Notes: generated by a model from the letters alone, not told the origin. 64,000 nt of DNA from Pseudoflavonifractor sp. AF19-9AC (GCF_003478995.1 NZ_QUGI01000001.1:294207-358206); one strand, 5' to 3'; counted from the first letter of the stretch, positions 8,533 to 19,575 are shown. Translations and numbers: made by a program.

Positions 8533-11253
8533 TCAGCGCAGAACGGCGCCGCACTCCTGGGACAGAGCCTCCAGGATGGACTTGACGTCGGCGTCGGCTT
8601 CCTCGCCGGTGAGGGAGCGGTCGTCCGCCCGCAGGACCAGATTGAAGGCCACAGACTTCTTGCCCTCGGCAATGCCCTTGCCGCGGTAGATGTCAAACAG
8701 GGTGCACTCCTTCAGAAGGCCCTTGGCCCCCTTGCGGATGCAGTTCTCCAGCTGACCCACAGTGACCGCCTCGTCACACACCACGGCGATGTCACGGGTG
8801 ACGGAGGGGAACTTGGGCAGGGGCACATACTCGGGGTCGGCACCCTTGACCTGGGCCAGCTTGTCCAGGCTCAGCTCGGCGCAGTAGAGCTCGGCGTCCA
8901 CGCCGTAGTTCTGGGCCACCAGGAGATGCACCTGACCGAAGATGCCGATGCAGTTGTCGCCGGCCCACACAGTGGCCACGCGGCCGGGGTGGTAGGAGGC
9001 ATCGCTGGGGGCGCCGGTGGGACCCTCAAAGTGGACGTCCTTGGCCCGGATATCCTTCATGAGGGCCTCGACGATGCCCTTCATGGCGTAGAAATCCATG
9101 TCGCTGCCATAGGCGCCCAGGGTGAGCACCTTGGACTCCTTGGCCAGGCCGTCCTCGCCGCCGGGCAGGTAGATGCGGCCCACCTCATACAGCTTCACGT
9201 CCTGGTTGCGGAAGTTGTAGTTCCGGGTCAGGATCTCCAGCATGGAGGGCAGGGTGGTGGTGCGCATGATGGAAGTATCCTCGCCCAGGGGGTTCAGGAT
9301 CTTGAAGCTCTGGCGCTGAGCGTAGTCCGCCGGCCAGAGGATCTTGTCGTAGCAGGTGGGGGAGATGAAGGAGTAGGTGATGATCTCGTCACAGCCCGCG
9401 CTGCGGCACACGCTGCTCAGCTGACGCTCCAGCTGCTCCTCGGCGGAGTAGCCGCCCAGGGTGGTCTGCCCGCGCATGAGGGTGACGGGGATCTTGTTGT
9501 AGCCGTAGAAGCGGGCTACCTCCTCGGCCAGGTCGGCGATGCCTTCGACGTCGCCGCGCCAGGAGGGAATGGTGACCTCGGCGGGGCCGTTGGGGAAGTC
9601 GTGGTTCTCGGTGAGAATGTTGACCCGCTCCAGGTAGCAGTACTGATCCACCGGATCGATGTCGGTGCCCAGCAGGGCATTGACCCGGTCGGGGTCCATG
9701 CGGATGGTGTGGGGCTGGGGCACATAGTTGAGGATGTCGATGGTGCCGTCCAGCACCTCGCCGGCCCCCAGCATCTCCACCAGCTCGCAGGCGCGGTTGA
9801 CGGCGGGGAGGGTGTTCAGGGGATCCAGACCCTTCTCAAACTTGGCGCTGGCCTCGGTGCGCATACCCAGCGCCAGAGCGCCCTTGCGGATGCAGGTGCC
9901 GTCGAAGCAGGCGGACTCAAAGACCACGTCCACGGTGTCGGAGACGATTTCGCTGTTCTCGCCGCCCATGATGCCGGCCAGGCCCACGGCCCGGTGCTCG
10001 TCGGCGATGACCAGGTGATTGGCGGTGAGCTTGCGCACCTGACCGTCCAGAGTGGTGAGTTCCTCGCCCTCCTCAGCCCGGCGGACGATGATCTTGCCGC
10101 CCTTCACGTAGCGGTAGTCAAAGGCGTGCATGGGCTGGCCGTACTCCAGCATGACGTAGTTGGTGATGTCCACGATGTTGTTGATGGGACGTACGCCGCT
10201 GGCGCGCAGCCGCTCCCGCATCCACTTGGGGGAGGGGCCGATCTTCACGTTGCGGACCATACGGGCGGTGTAGCGCTGGCACAGATCGGCGGCGGGGGTC
10301 TCCACATCCAGAAGCTCCATCAGGTTGCCGTCGCCGCCGCCCTTCACCACGGGCTCGTGGAGGGACATGGGCACGTCAAAGGTGGCGGACACCTCTCGGG
10401 CCAGACCGATGACGGACAGGCAGTCGGGACGGTTGGGGGTGATTTCAAACTCCACCACGTGGTCGTCGGCGCCGATGATGGGCTTGATGTCGTCACCGGG
10501 CTTCACACCCTCCTCGTGGAGGACGAAGATGCCGTCCGGGATGCAGTGGGGGAACTCCGCCTGCTGGGCGTGGAGGTCCGCCAGGGTGCAGATATGCTCC
10601 TTCTTGGTGTCCAGAGCCACCAGGTCCCCGGCATGGAGGTTGGGGCAGGTGGTGGAAACGGAGACGGATCCGCTGTCCACCTCACAGGCGGCGGTAAACT
10701 GGTTGATGCCGTCAGTGCGCACGGCGGTCACCCGGGCGCAGACCACGCTGCCGTAGATCTTGTGGCCGGGCTGAATGTCGGCGGGGATGGAGGGCTTCTC
10801 CGGGTCAAGGGGCTTGTAGTCGTTCAGAAGGGCGGCGGGGGTGATGACAGCGTAGGGGAAGTCACGCTCGTCCAGACCCAGCTCGGAGAGGCCGCACATC
10901 ATGCCGTTGGACACCACGCCGCGCAGCTTGCCCTTTTCGATCTTCTTGCCGCCGGGAAGGGTGGACTTGTGCAGAGCCACGGGCACCAGGTCGCCAGGGT
11001 GGATGTTCCAGGCGCCGGTGACGATCTGGATGGGCTCGGCCTGACCCACCTCAATCTGGCAGATCCACATATGGTCGGAGTCGGGGTGGCGCTCCATGGA
11101 CAGAATCTGGCCCACCACCACGTTGGAGATCTCAGCGCCCAGATCGTGGGTCAGCTCCACCTTGGAGCCGGACAGGGTCATGGCCTCGGCAAACTCCTTG
11201 TCGTCGGCCTCCACCTTCACAAACTCGCTGAGCCATTTACGAGATAAGTTCAT
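8533..11253 (-). CDS. pheT: Phenylalanine--tRNA ligase beta subunit with an insertion resembling a second tRNA-binding domain
   Basis: Beta chain of the heterotetrameric enzyme that charges tRNA-Phe. The protein is 906 residues, about 100 longer than usual PheT. The N-terminal EMAP-like OB-fold domain is at about 44-125 (PDSDHMWICQ, ending SNGMMCGLSELGL). An insertion at about 135-245 follows, then the normal B3/B4 region (ITPNRPDCLSVIGLARE) and the C-terminal anticodon-binding region (PSVTRDIAVV). The insertion contains VVCARVTAVR and PNLHAGDLVAL, which line up with VVVGQILSMER and WNIHPGDLVPVAL of the first OB domain, so it looks like a diverged duplicate. The start is set by AAGGGAG a few bases before the ATG. 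It follows pheS by 90 bases. Confidence 0.94.
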   Translation of the reverse strand: MNLSRKWLSEFVKVEADDKEFAEAMTLSGSKVELTHDLGAEISNVVVGQILSMERHPDSDHMWICQIEVGQAEPIQIVTGAWNIHPGDLVPVALHKSTLPGGKKIEKGKLRGVVSNGMMCGLSELGLDERDFPYAVITPAALLNDYKPLDPEKPSIPADIQPGHKIYGSVVCARVTAVRTDGINQFTAACEVDSGSVSVSTTCPNLHAGDLVALDTKKEHICTLADLHAQQAEFPHCIPDGIFVLHEEGVKPGDDIKPIIGADDHVVEFEITPNRPDCLSVIGLAREVSATFDVPMSLHEPVVKGGGDGNLMELLDVETPAADLCQRYTARMVRNVKIGPSPKWMRERLRASGVRPINNIVDITNYVMLEYGQPMHAFDYRYVKGGKIIVRRAEEGEELTTLDGQVRKLTANHLVIADEHRAVGLAGIMGGENSEIVSDTVDVVFESACFDGTCIRKGALALGMRTEASAKFEKGLDPLNTLPAVNRACELVEMLGAGEVLDGTIDILNYVPQPHTIRMDPDRVNALLGTDIDPVDQYCYLERVNILTENHDFPNGPAEVTIPSWRGDVEGIADLAEEVARFYGYNKIPVTLMRGQTTLGGYSAEEQLERQLSSVCRSAGCDEIITYSFISPTCYDKILWPADYAQRQSFKILNPLGEDTSIMRTTTLPSMLEILTRNYNFRNQDVKLYEVGRIYLPGGEDGLAKESKVLTLGAYGSDMDFYAMKGIVEALMKDIRAKDVHFEGPTGAPSDASYHPGRVATVWAGDNCIGIFGQVHLLVAQNYGVDAELYCAELSLDKLAQVKGADPEYVPLPKFPSVTRDIAVVCDEAVTVGQLENCIRKGAKGLLKECTLFDIYRGKGIAEGKKSVAFNLVLRADDRSLTGEEADADVKSILEALSQECGAVLR

Positions 11254-11343
11254 ATTGAAAACTCCCTTAATCTGTTTTGTAGGGACGCATACCATGCGTC
11301 GGCGGGCGGCTGTCAGCCGCGCCTGCGGTTCCGGGACTGTGCC

Positions 11344-12369
11344 TCAGAACTGCTCCAGGAAGCGCACGTCGTTTTCAAAGATCAAACGCAGGTCGGCGAT
11401 CTTGAACCGACGCATGGCGGTACGCTCCAGGCCGATGCCGAAGGCCCAGCCGGAGTATTCCTCCGGGTCGATGCCGCTCATCTTCAGCACCTTGGGGTGA
11501 ATCATGCCGGCGCCCAGCAGCTCGATCCAGCCTTCGCCCTTACAGGTGGGGCAGCCCACGCCGCCGCACTTGTGGCACTGTACGTCCATCTCGCAGGAGG
11601 GCTCGGTGAAGGGGAAGTGGTGGGGACGGAAGCGGGTCTTGGTGCCCTTGCCGTAGAGCTGCTCCACCACGGTGTTCAGGGTGCCCTTCAGGTCGGCCAT
11701 GGTGACGTTCTTGTCAATGACCATGCCCTCCACCTGGTGGAACATGGGGGAGTGGGTGGCGTCCACCTCGTCCTTGCGGTAGACGCGGCCGGGGGCGATG
11801 ATGCGGATGGGCAGGGGCATGGTCTCCATGGCCCGGACCTGCATGGGGGAGGTCTGGGAGCGGAGCATCACCCGGCTGTCCTCATCAAAGTAGAAGGTGT
11901 CCGACCAGTCCCGGGAGGGGTGGCCCTCCTCGGCGTTGAGCTTGTCGAAGTTATAGGAGGCCAGCTCGATCTCCGGGCCGTCCAGCACGGTGAAGCCCAT
12001 GCCGATGAAGATCTCTTTGATCTCGTCCAGAGCGGTGTACATGGGGTGGCGGCGGCCCAGCTTGATGGGCTTGCCGGGGACGGTGACGTCCAGAGCCTCA
12101 GCCTTGAGACGGTCCTCCAGGGCCTTGGCCTCCAGCTCCTTGCCTCGGGTCTCCAGGGCCTGCTCCAGGGCGGCGCGCACCTCGTTGGCCAGCTGACCCA
12201 TGACGGGGCGCTCCTCCGCGCTAAGCTTGCCCATCTGCTTCAAAACGGCAGTGAGTTCACCCTTTTTGCCCAGGTACTGCACCCGCAGGGCGTCCAGAGC
12301 GGCGGAGTCCTGGGCGGCCTGAAAGGCCTCCAGGGCCTGCTGGCGGATTGCTGCTAACTGTTCTTTCAT
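11344..12369 (-). CDS. pheS: Phenylalanine--tRNA ligase alpha subunit
   Basis: Catalytic chain of PheRS, a class II synthetase that adenylates phenylalanine and charges tRNA-Phe. The 341-residue length is typical. An N-terminal coiled-coil region spans roughly residues 1-90, followed by the class II core with the motif 2 stretch FHQVEGMVID and motif 3 AFGIGLERTAMRRF. Two CxxC-like pairs (CHKCGGVGCPTC near residue 255) suggest a metal-binding loop found in some clostridial homologues. AAAAAAGGAG precedes the ATG. It begins 17 bases after the upstream deacetylase gene and is most likely under the same T-box. Confidence 0.95.
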   Translation of the reverse strand: MKEQLAAIRQQALEAFQAAQDSAALDALRVQYLGKKGELTAVLKQMGKLSAEERPVMGQLANEVRAALEQALETRGKELEAKALEDRLKAEALDVTVPGKPIKLGRRHPMYTALDEIKEIFIGMGFTVLDGPEIELASYNFDKLNAEEGHPSRDWSDTFYFDEDSRVMLRSQTSPMQVRAMETMPLPIRIIAPGRVYRKDEVDATHSPMFHQVEGMVIDKNVTMADLKGTLNTVVEQLYGKGTKTRFRPHHFPFTEPSCEMDVQCHKCGGVGCPTCKGEGWIELLGAGMIHPKVLKMSGIDPEEYSGWAFGIGLERTAMRRFKIADLRLIFENDVRFLEQF

Positions 12370-12386
12370 AGCGATAAACTCCTTTT

Positions 12387-13400
12387 TTATGCAGGTAGAT
12401 ATTTGCTCAGAGGCTCTTTGAAATTGATGTTGTGACGGGATAGATCATAAAGCCCGTGGGAGACGTTGGCAGGACCGTGCTGGGTGGTAACGGTCATGGC
12501 AAAGTGCTCCTTTAAGAAGTCGCTGGCCCAGGGCTCGGTCTGGCCGTGGGGATAGGCAAAGAAGGTGACCGGCTTGCCCACGTTTTCCTCGATCAGAGAG
12601 ATGCTCTTTTCCAGATCGGAGAAGATGCGGGCCTCGTAGTCCTTGCGGCTCTCGCCGTTCATGCGCTTAATGCCCCGGGGGTCGTTGGCGTGGTGGTCAT
12701 AAGTGTGGGAGCCGATCTCCACCAGACCGGAATTGGCCATCTCCCGGCACATGTCCCAGGTGAGGAAGTCGGGTTTTCCGTCCACCGTGCGCCGGACAAT
12801 CATGGAGATGACTGCCTTGGCCTGGAATTCCTTCAGCACGGGGAAGGCCTGGGTGTAGTTGTTGGCGTAGCCGTCGTCAAAAGTAATGAGTACGGCCTTT
12901 TCCGGCAGGGATGCGCCGTTTTCCAGTTCGCTGGGCAGCAGCGTGGTGTAACCGTGGTCCTTCAGCCACTGGAGATCCTCCCGGAAGCGCTGAGTGGTGG
13001 TCATCCAGTCGTTGCAGTTGGAGCCGTCTCCGTCCACCACGGAGTGATACATGAGAATGTAAAGAGTGTGGTTGTTGGAGGGTTTCACTGGCTCAGGCTG
13101 GGGCTCAGGCTCAGACTGTGAGGAGCTCTGAGAGGCATCTCCGCTCTGGGCCGGAGGCTGGGAGCTGTCCGTTCCGGAGGAGGCAGAGCCGCTGCCGGAA
13201 GGAGCAGAACTGCCGCCGGAGGAGGCGGAACCGTTGGAGGAGGAACTGCCGGATGTGGAGGGGGAGGAAGTCGTGCCGGAAGACGTATTTCCGGAACTGA
13301 CCGCCCCGCTGACGGAGCTGCCCGCAGACTGGCAGGCCGCTAATAGAAAAAGAAGGGAAAATAGAGACAGGAAAAGGGTAACTTTGCGCATCATTCCCAT
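12387..13400 (-). CDS. Lipoprotein polysaccharide deacetylase (NodB family)
   Basis: Probable membrane-anchored carbohydrate esterase family 4 enzyme that removes N- or O-acetyl groups from peptidoglycan or another wall glycan. A lipobox LLAAC places the lipidated cysteine at residue 23. A low-complexity Ser/Gly/Thr linker runs to about residue 95, and the NodB domain fills residues 110-337, with the metal-site motifs LITFDDGYANN and IGSHTYDHH and the later FAYPHGQ. It is the first gene behind a T-box leader and 17 bases before pheS, so a wall enzyme appears tied to an aminoacyl-tRNA signal. GAGGTGA precedes the ATG; a second ATG three codons in is possible. The substrate cannot be told from sequence. 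Confidence 0.88.
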   Translation of the reverse strand: MGMMRKVTLFLSLFSLLFLLAACQSAGSSVSGAVSSGNTSSGTTSSPSTSGSSSSNGSASSGGSSAPSGSGSASSGTDSSQPPAQSGDASQSSSQSEPEPQPEPVKPSNNHTLYILMYHSVVDGDGSNCNDWMTTTQRFREDLQWLKDHGYTTLLPSELENGASLPEKAVLITFDDGYANNYTQAFPVLKEFQAKAVISMIVRRTVDGKPDFLTWDMCREMANSGLVEIGSHTYDHHANDPRGIKRMNGESRKDYEARIFSDLEKSISLIEENVGKPVTFFAYPHGQTEPWASDFLKEHFAMTVTTQHGPANVSHGLYDLSRHNINFKEPLSKYLPA

Positions 13401-13433
13401 AAAATCACCTCATTGAACATTGTGTCGAGCGCA

Positions 13434-13683
13434 ACAAAAAGACCCTCCGCCTCCTGATAATCAGGGACGAAAGGCCAACCTTCCGCGGTACCACCCGCAT
13501 TCGCACCCGGCAGAGCCGCAGTACGCACTTGTTCTCCCGATAACGGAGGAGATTGCCGTCCCGTTCTCGCGGGCCGCTCCCGGGCGAACCAAGCGGATGT
13601 ACTCCAAGGCGGCTTTCAGCCGGTGACCGCCTCTCTCTGACGAGTGGGGATCCGCTATTTTCCCGTTCTTCGCATGTAAACTA
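13434..13683 (-). promoter_or_regulatory. T-box leader of the deacetylase-pheS-pheT operon
   Basis: On the minus strand the antiterminator signature GGGTGGTACCGCGGAA (13481-13496) is followed by a terminator hairpin whose loop side reads CCTGATTATCAGG and ends in a T-run near 13436. Upstream, an extended stem I contains the arms AGCGGAT/ATCCGCT. This is the standard T-box arrangement, in which uncharged tRNA stops termination. The specifier is not certain: TTC (Phe) occurs at 13586-13588 and TAC (Tyr) at 13599-13601. pheST downstream favours Phe. Confidence 0.88.
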
Positions 13684-13689
13684 CCCTTA

Positions 13690-13718
13690 CTTATACCATA
13701 AACCCCCTCCGTTTGCAA
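13690..13718 (-). promoter_or_regulatory. Promoter of the T-box operon
   Basis: On the minus strand TTGCAA and TATAAG are 17 bases apart, just upstream of the T-box leader. Confidence 0.7.
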
Positions 13719-13843
13719 GAGCAAAATGGGAAACTTCCGGGCTGAAAAGACAGTTTGGCCGGGAAAGGGGAAGAAAAAGCACCCGCCAAATCAGTGATTT
13801 TTAAAAACCCTCAAATTTAGTAGGATTTTGGTGAAAATACCGT

Positions 13844-13872
13844 TAGACAAATGGCGGCCGGGGTGGTAAAAT
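13844..13872 (+). promoter_or_regulatory. Likely promoter of the sufC-sufB unit
   Basis: TAGACA and TAAAAT are 17 bases apart, about 110 bases before the ABC ATPase gene. No clear operator is visible. Confidence 0.55.
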
Positions 13873-13983
13873 AAGGGCGTTCCAAAAGGAGAGCGGTCCG
13901 TTTTTGGATTGGCCGCCTGAATTTTGGGGCAGAATGACAGAAAAAGCCGGCACAGCCGGTGGAATAGGTACGGAGGAGCCCCC

Positions 13984-14712
13984 ATGTTAGAGTTACAGCA
14001 TATCAGCTTTGGTGTGGAGCAGGACGGCGAGGACAAGAACATCCTGCGGGACATCAATCTCACCATTGATGAGCATTTTGTGGCGATCACCGGCCCCAAC
14101 GGGGGCGGAAAGTCCACCCTGGCCAAGGTGATTGCGGGCATTCTGGTGCCCACAGAGGGAAAGATCCTTCTGGACGGGGAGGATATCACCGGTCTTGGGG
14201 TGACGGAGCGGGCCCAGCGGGGCATCAGCTTCGCCTTCCAGCAGCCGGTGCGCTTTAAGGGCCTGACGGTGAAGGATCTCATCACCCTGGCCAGCGGCAA
14301 GAACATCGGCGTGCCCGAGGCCTGCAACTACCTCTCTGAGGTGGGCCTGTGCGCCAAGGACTACATTGACCGGGAGGTGGACGGTTCCCTGTCCGGCGGC
14401 GAGCTCAAGCGCATTGAGATCGCCATGATCATGGCCCGGGGCACCAAGCTCTCCGTCTTTGACGAGCCGGAGGCGGGCATCGATCTGTGGTCCTTCTCCA
14501 ACCTCATCCAGGTCTTTGAGCACCTGCATGAGAAGATCAACGGTTCCATTCTCATCATCTCCCACCAGGAGCGGATTTTGAACATTGCCGACCGCATCAT
14601 TGTCCTGGCCAATGGCCGAGTGCAGGATGACGGTGCCCGGGAGCAGGTGCTCCCCAAGCTGCTGGGAGATGTGCCCAGCGTATGCAGCGCCCTGACCGAT
14701 AAGGTGCGCTGA
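13984..14712 (+). CDS. sufC: SufC-like ABC ATPase for Fe-S cluster assembly
   Basis: Cytoplasmic ATPase that drives a SufB-type scaffold in Fe-S cluster assembly. The 242-residue protein has Walker A GPNGGGKST, the ABC signature LSGGELKRIEIA, and Walker B LSVFDEPEAGIDLWS. There is no membrane partner; instead the next gene encodes a single SufB/D-like protein, a minimal SufBC pair known in anaerobes and archaea. CGGAGGAG lies before the ATG at 13984. The frame is open upstream but without a ribosome site. Confidence 0.88.
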   Translation: MLELQHISFGVEQDGEDKNILRDINLTIDEHFVAITGPNGGGKSTLAKVIAGILVPTEGKILLDGEDITGLGVTERAQRGISFAFQQPVRFKGLTVKDLITLASGKNIGVPEACNYLSEVGLCAKDYIDREVDGSLSGGELKRIEIAMIMARGTKLSVFDEPEAGIDLWSFSNLIQVFEHLHEKINGSILIISHQERILNIADRIIVLANGRVQDDGAREQVLPKLLGDVPSVCSALTDKVR

Positions 14713-14758
14713 ACAGCGGGGCGTGATGCCGCGCCCCAGTTTCAAGGAGGGAAACACT

Positions 14759-15676
14759 ATGGACGCAATTCAGCGCAGCCTGCTGGAGCAGGTAGCTGAT
14801 CTTCATGAGGTGCCCGAGGGCGCCTATAACATCCGGGCCAACGGCAAGGCTGCCGCCCGGAACACCACCGCCAACATTGACATCGTGTCCAAGGAGGACA
14901 AGGACGGCATTGATATTATCATCAAGCCCGGCACCAAGAATCAGTCCGTCCACATCCCCGTGGTCCTCAGCGAGAGCGGCCTGCAGGAGACGGTGTACAA
15001 CGACTTCTTCATCGGAGAAGATTGCGACGTCATCATCGTGGCCGGCTGCGGCATCCACAACTGCGGCGTGCAGAACTCCGAGCATTCCGGTATCCACACC
15101 TTCTATGTGGGCAAGAACGCCAAGGTGCGCTACGTGGAGCGGCACTACGGCGAGGGCGACGGCATGGGCGAGAACATCATGAACCCCACCACTGTGGTGG
15201 AGATGGAAGAGGGCAGCTACATGGAGATGGAGACCACCCAGATCAAGGGCGTGGACTCCACCGTCCGCACCACCCGTGCCAAGCTGGGCCCTGCCGCCAC
15301 CCTCATCATCAAGGAGAAGGTCATGACCCACGGAAAGCAGCTGGCCAAGTCCGACTTTACCGTGGATCTGGACGGCGAGGGCTGCCATACCAACGTCATC
15401 TCCCGCTCGGTGGCCCGGGACAACTCCAAGCAGGTGTTCCTGGCCCGCATCAACGGCAATGCCAAGTGCCACGGTCACTCCGAGTGCGACGCCATCATCA
15501 TGGATAACGGTGTGGTGGCTGCCATTCCCGAGGTCACGGCCAACTGTGTGGACGCCGAGCTCATTCACGAGGCGGCCATCGGCAAGATTGCCGGGGAGCA
15601 GCTCATCAAGCTGATGACCCTGGGCCTCACCGAGAAAGAGGCCGAGGAGCAGATCGTCAACGGATTTTTGAAGTAA
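14759..15676 (+). CDS. sufB: SufB/SufD-like Fe-S cluster assembly scaffold
   Basis: Probable scaffold of the minimal SufBC system. At 305 residues it is shorter than classical SufB (about 470) and lacks its long N-terminal region. The beta-helix core typical of SufBD can be recognised from repeated short strands, with a CGIHNCGVQNSEHSG stretch carrying cysteine and histidine candidates for cluster binding, and a C-terminal region (EAAIGKIAGEQLIKLM) that matches the end of the family. CAAGGAGGG precedes the ATG. It is 46 bases after sufC and clearly in the same unit. No sufS or sufU is next to it. Confidence 0.85.
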   Translation: MDAIQRSLLEQVADLHEVPEGAYNIRANGKAAARNTTANIDIVSKEDKDGIDIIIKPGTKNQSVHIPVVLSESGLQETVYNDFFIGEDCDVIIVAGCGIHNCGVQNSEHSGIHTFYVGKNAKVRYVERHYGEGDGMGENIMNPTTVVEMEEGSYMEMETTQIKGVDSTVRTTRAKLGPAATLIIKEKVMTHGKQLAKSDFTVDLDGEGCHTNVISRSVARDNSKQVFLARINGNAKCHGHSECDAIIMDNGVVAAIPEVTANCVDAELIHEAAIGKIAGEQLIKLMTLGLTEKEAEEQIVNGFLK

Positions 15677-15688
15677 ACAGAGAAATGT

Positions 15689-15719
15689 AGCCGGGGAGCG
15701 CAGAGTGCGCTCCCCGGCT
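15689..15719 (+). terminator. Hairpin after the suf unit
   Basis: A 14-bp GC-rich stem (AGCCGGGGAGCGCA with complement) is followed by a short TGTTTGT tail. It is a likely terminator of the suf unit. Confidence 0.65.
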
Positions 15720-15741
15720 GTTTGTAAGAACTGTGTGGAAG

Positions 15742-15785
15742 AATACGGGGTTGGGCATCGAGAGGCCCAACCCCGTATTTTTATG
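15742..15785. terminator. Terminator between suf unit and nagZ-like gene
   Basis: A 15-bp stem (arms AATACGGGGTTGGGC and complement) followed by Ts on the plus strand and a TTCTT stretch on the minus strand, placed between converging genes. Confidence 0.75.
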
Positions 15786-15800
15786 TTTCGTGTGTTCCGG

Positions 15801-17219
15801 TCACGCCGGGGGAAGAATGCCCAGGGACAGCTTCAGTTCCAGAATCCGCAGGACGGATTGGTCAATGCGGGAAAGGGAAATGGTCCCCTCCTCCACAGCC
15901 CGGAGCACCGCTGGGATCTGCACCTGGTAATCGGTGACGCACAGCAGGTCGTTGCCTGCCTGTACCGCCAGTACGGCGGCCTGCTCCGTTCCGGCGAAGT
16001 CCTTGGCCCCGGCCATGTCCAGGTCGTCGGTGATGATCACGCCGTCAAAGCCCAGCTCCTCCCGGAGAATCTGGTGCACCTTGGGGGAGAGGGAGGCGGG
16101 AAGCTGATCGTCCATGGAGGAGACAATGTTGTGGCTCACCAGAACCATGCTGGCCCCAGCCTCAATTCCAGCTTGGAAGGGCAGAAAATCCGACTGCACA
16201 AAGGCCTCGTAGGGCCGGTCGTCCCGGGCGATGGAGGTGTGGGTGTCGTGGCTTCCGCCGTAGCCCGGGAAGTGCTTGAGCACACTGCCCATGTTCTGGT
16301 CTGCCATTTCCTCCACCACGGCCTGGACATATTGGGCGGTCTGCACTCCATCCAGCCCAAGCGTGCGGTTGTAGATGTAATCCTCCGGATTTTGGGATAC
16401 GTCGCACACCGGAGCAAAGTTGACGTTGATGCCGAGGGAGCGCAGAAGGGCACACTTTTCCTCTGCGTCCGCCCGGACCGCCGACAGGCCGCCCTGCTGC
16501 CACAGCTCCTGGGGGGAGGGGAAGGGCTCGTCCCGGAAGACGGGGAACTTGCTGATGCGCACCACGCTGCCCCCCTCCTCGTCTACGCCGATGAACAGAG
16601 GGATGGAGGCCGCCTGCTGACAGTCTTCCACTTCCTGAGCCACCTCTTCCGCCGTACGGTCCCGGATATCACGGGTAAAAAGCAGATAGCCGCCCAAGGC
16701 GTAGTCTGCGGCGTCCTGGGGAGCGTTCTCCTTGGGACGGCGGGCCATGAACATCTGTCCCACCTTTTCCTCCAGAGTCATGTTCTCCAGATAGGCCTGG
16801 GCCAGTTCCCGGAGGGTAGGAGGAGCCTCCTCCTGGGGAGAGTCGGTCACGGAGAGAAAAAGGACCTGCTCAGGACGGCTGTCCGTAAGATCGCCCAGAT
16901 AGGTGATCCGTACCATGCTGCCGATGAGAAGACCGCCTTCCGATTCCAGCACCGGGGCGTCGGTTTTGTCAAAGGAATGGGCTGCGCCTGACGGGTCCTG
17001 GACCAAGAGGGTGTTCATGGTCCCCTCTGCCACCGTGCCCTCCAGAACACCCAGAGGCCAGGAGGGACTTTCCCAGGAAATGGGGGATGGCGGAGCATTT
17101 TCCTGTGGCGGAGAGGACAAACGCCAGACCAGAGCCAGCACTCCGCCTGCTGCCAAAAGGAGGGCGAGCCAAAGAAGAAGCCGCCGGTACCCGGTCCGGC
17201 CGCGCCGCTGTAACAGCAA
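15801..17219 (-). CDS. Glycoside hydrolase family 3, NagZ-like beta-N-acetylhexosaminidase
   Basis: Probably removes terminal N-acetylglucosamine from muropeptides or glycans at the cell surface. A hydrophobic segment at about residues 12-33 acts as a signal anchor, followed by a linker region of about 100 residues and a GH3 N-terminal barrel. The barrel shows KHFPGYGGSHDTH, where the NagZ loop histidine and aspartate sit, and the nucleophile motif GVIITDDLDM. The start is a TTG at 17219, eight bases after AGGAGG; an in-frame TTG at 17240 lacks a good site. No C-terminal GH3 domain is present, as in NagZ. A flanking terminator suggests it is monocistronic. Confidence 0.86.
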   Translation of the reverse strand: MLLQRRGRTGYRRLLLWLALLLAAGGVLALVWRLSSPPQENAPPSPISWESPSWPLGVLEGTVAEGTMNTLLVQDPSGAAHSFDKTDAPVLESEGGLLIGSMVRITYLGDLTDSRPEQVLFLSVTDSPQEEAPPTLRELAQAYLENMTLEEKVGQMFMARRPKENAPQDAADYALGGYLLFTRDIRDRTAEEVAQEVEDCQQAASIPLFIGVDEEGGSVVRISKFPVFRDEPFPSPQELWQQGGLSAVRADAEEKCALLRSLGINVNFAPVCDVSQNPEDYIYNRTLGLDGVQTAQYVQAVVEEMADQNMGSVLKHFPGYGGSHDTHTSIARDDRPYEAFVQSDFLPFQAGIEAGASMVLVSHNIVSSMDDQLPASLSPKVHQILREELGFDGVIITDDLDMAGAKDFAGTEQAAVLAVQAGNDLLCVTDYQVQIPAVLRAVEEGTISLSRIDQSVLRILELKLSLGILPPA

Positions 17220-17299
17220 TGGAAACGCCTCCTCTCCCAATGGGGCAACCAGGCCCCTTTTATGGACAGCATAACACAGGAAAGGACCGGCTACAACCC

Positions 17300-17345
17300 A
17301 AAAAGCAGAAATCCGCCTCCCGAAACCGGGAGACGGATTTCTGCT
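17300..17345 (-). terminator. Terminator of glnN
   Basis: On the minus strand a long stem (AGCAGAAATCCG with two mispairs, then CTCCCG) is followed by CTTTTTGGG just downstream of the glnN stop. Confidence 0.85.
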
Positions 17346-17380
17346 GGAATGGAATGGAAGGAGTAAGCAAACCTTAGAAA

Positions 17381-19489
<2,109 letters not shown>

Positions 19490-19543
19490 TCGTTCCTTCA
19501 ACCCTTTCCTGGAATGTTCAGCTTCGGTCTGGATACAAAAAAG

Positions 19544-19575
19544 GAGACAATGATGCCCGACGACACCATTGTCTC
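19544..19575 (-). terminator. Leader attenuator upstream of glnN
   Basis: Read on the minus strand, a 14-bp stem (left arm GAGACAATGGTGTC, loop GTCG) is followed by C and a run of seven Ts, 55 bases before the glnN start and downstream of a good promoter. A full intrinsic terminator inside a leader implies control by antitermination. A second short hairpin (TGCCC-AAG-GGGCA) lies just upstream at about 19596-19608. The two-hairpin, six-base-loop ANTAR target could not be confirmed by eye. Confidence 0.8.

Noticed and set aside
8461..11247. A 928-codon plus-strand frame across pheT
   Set aside because: It is a mirror of the GC-biased pheT codons and reads through its start and end without any recognised motif.
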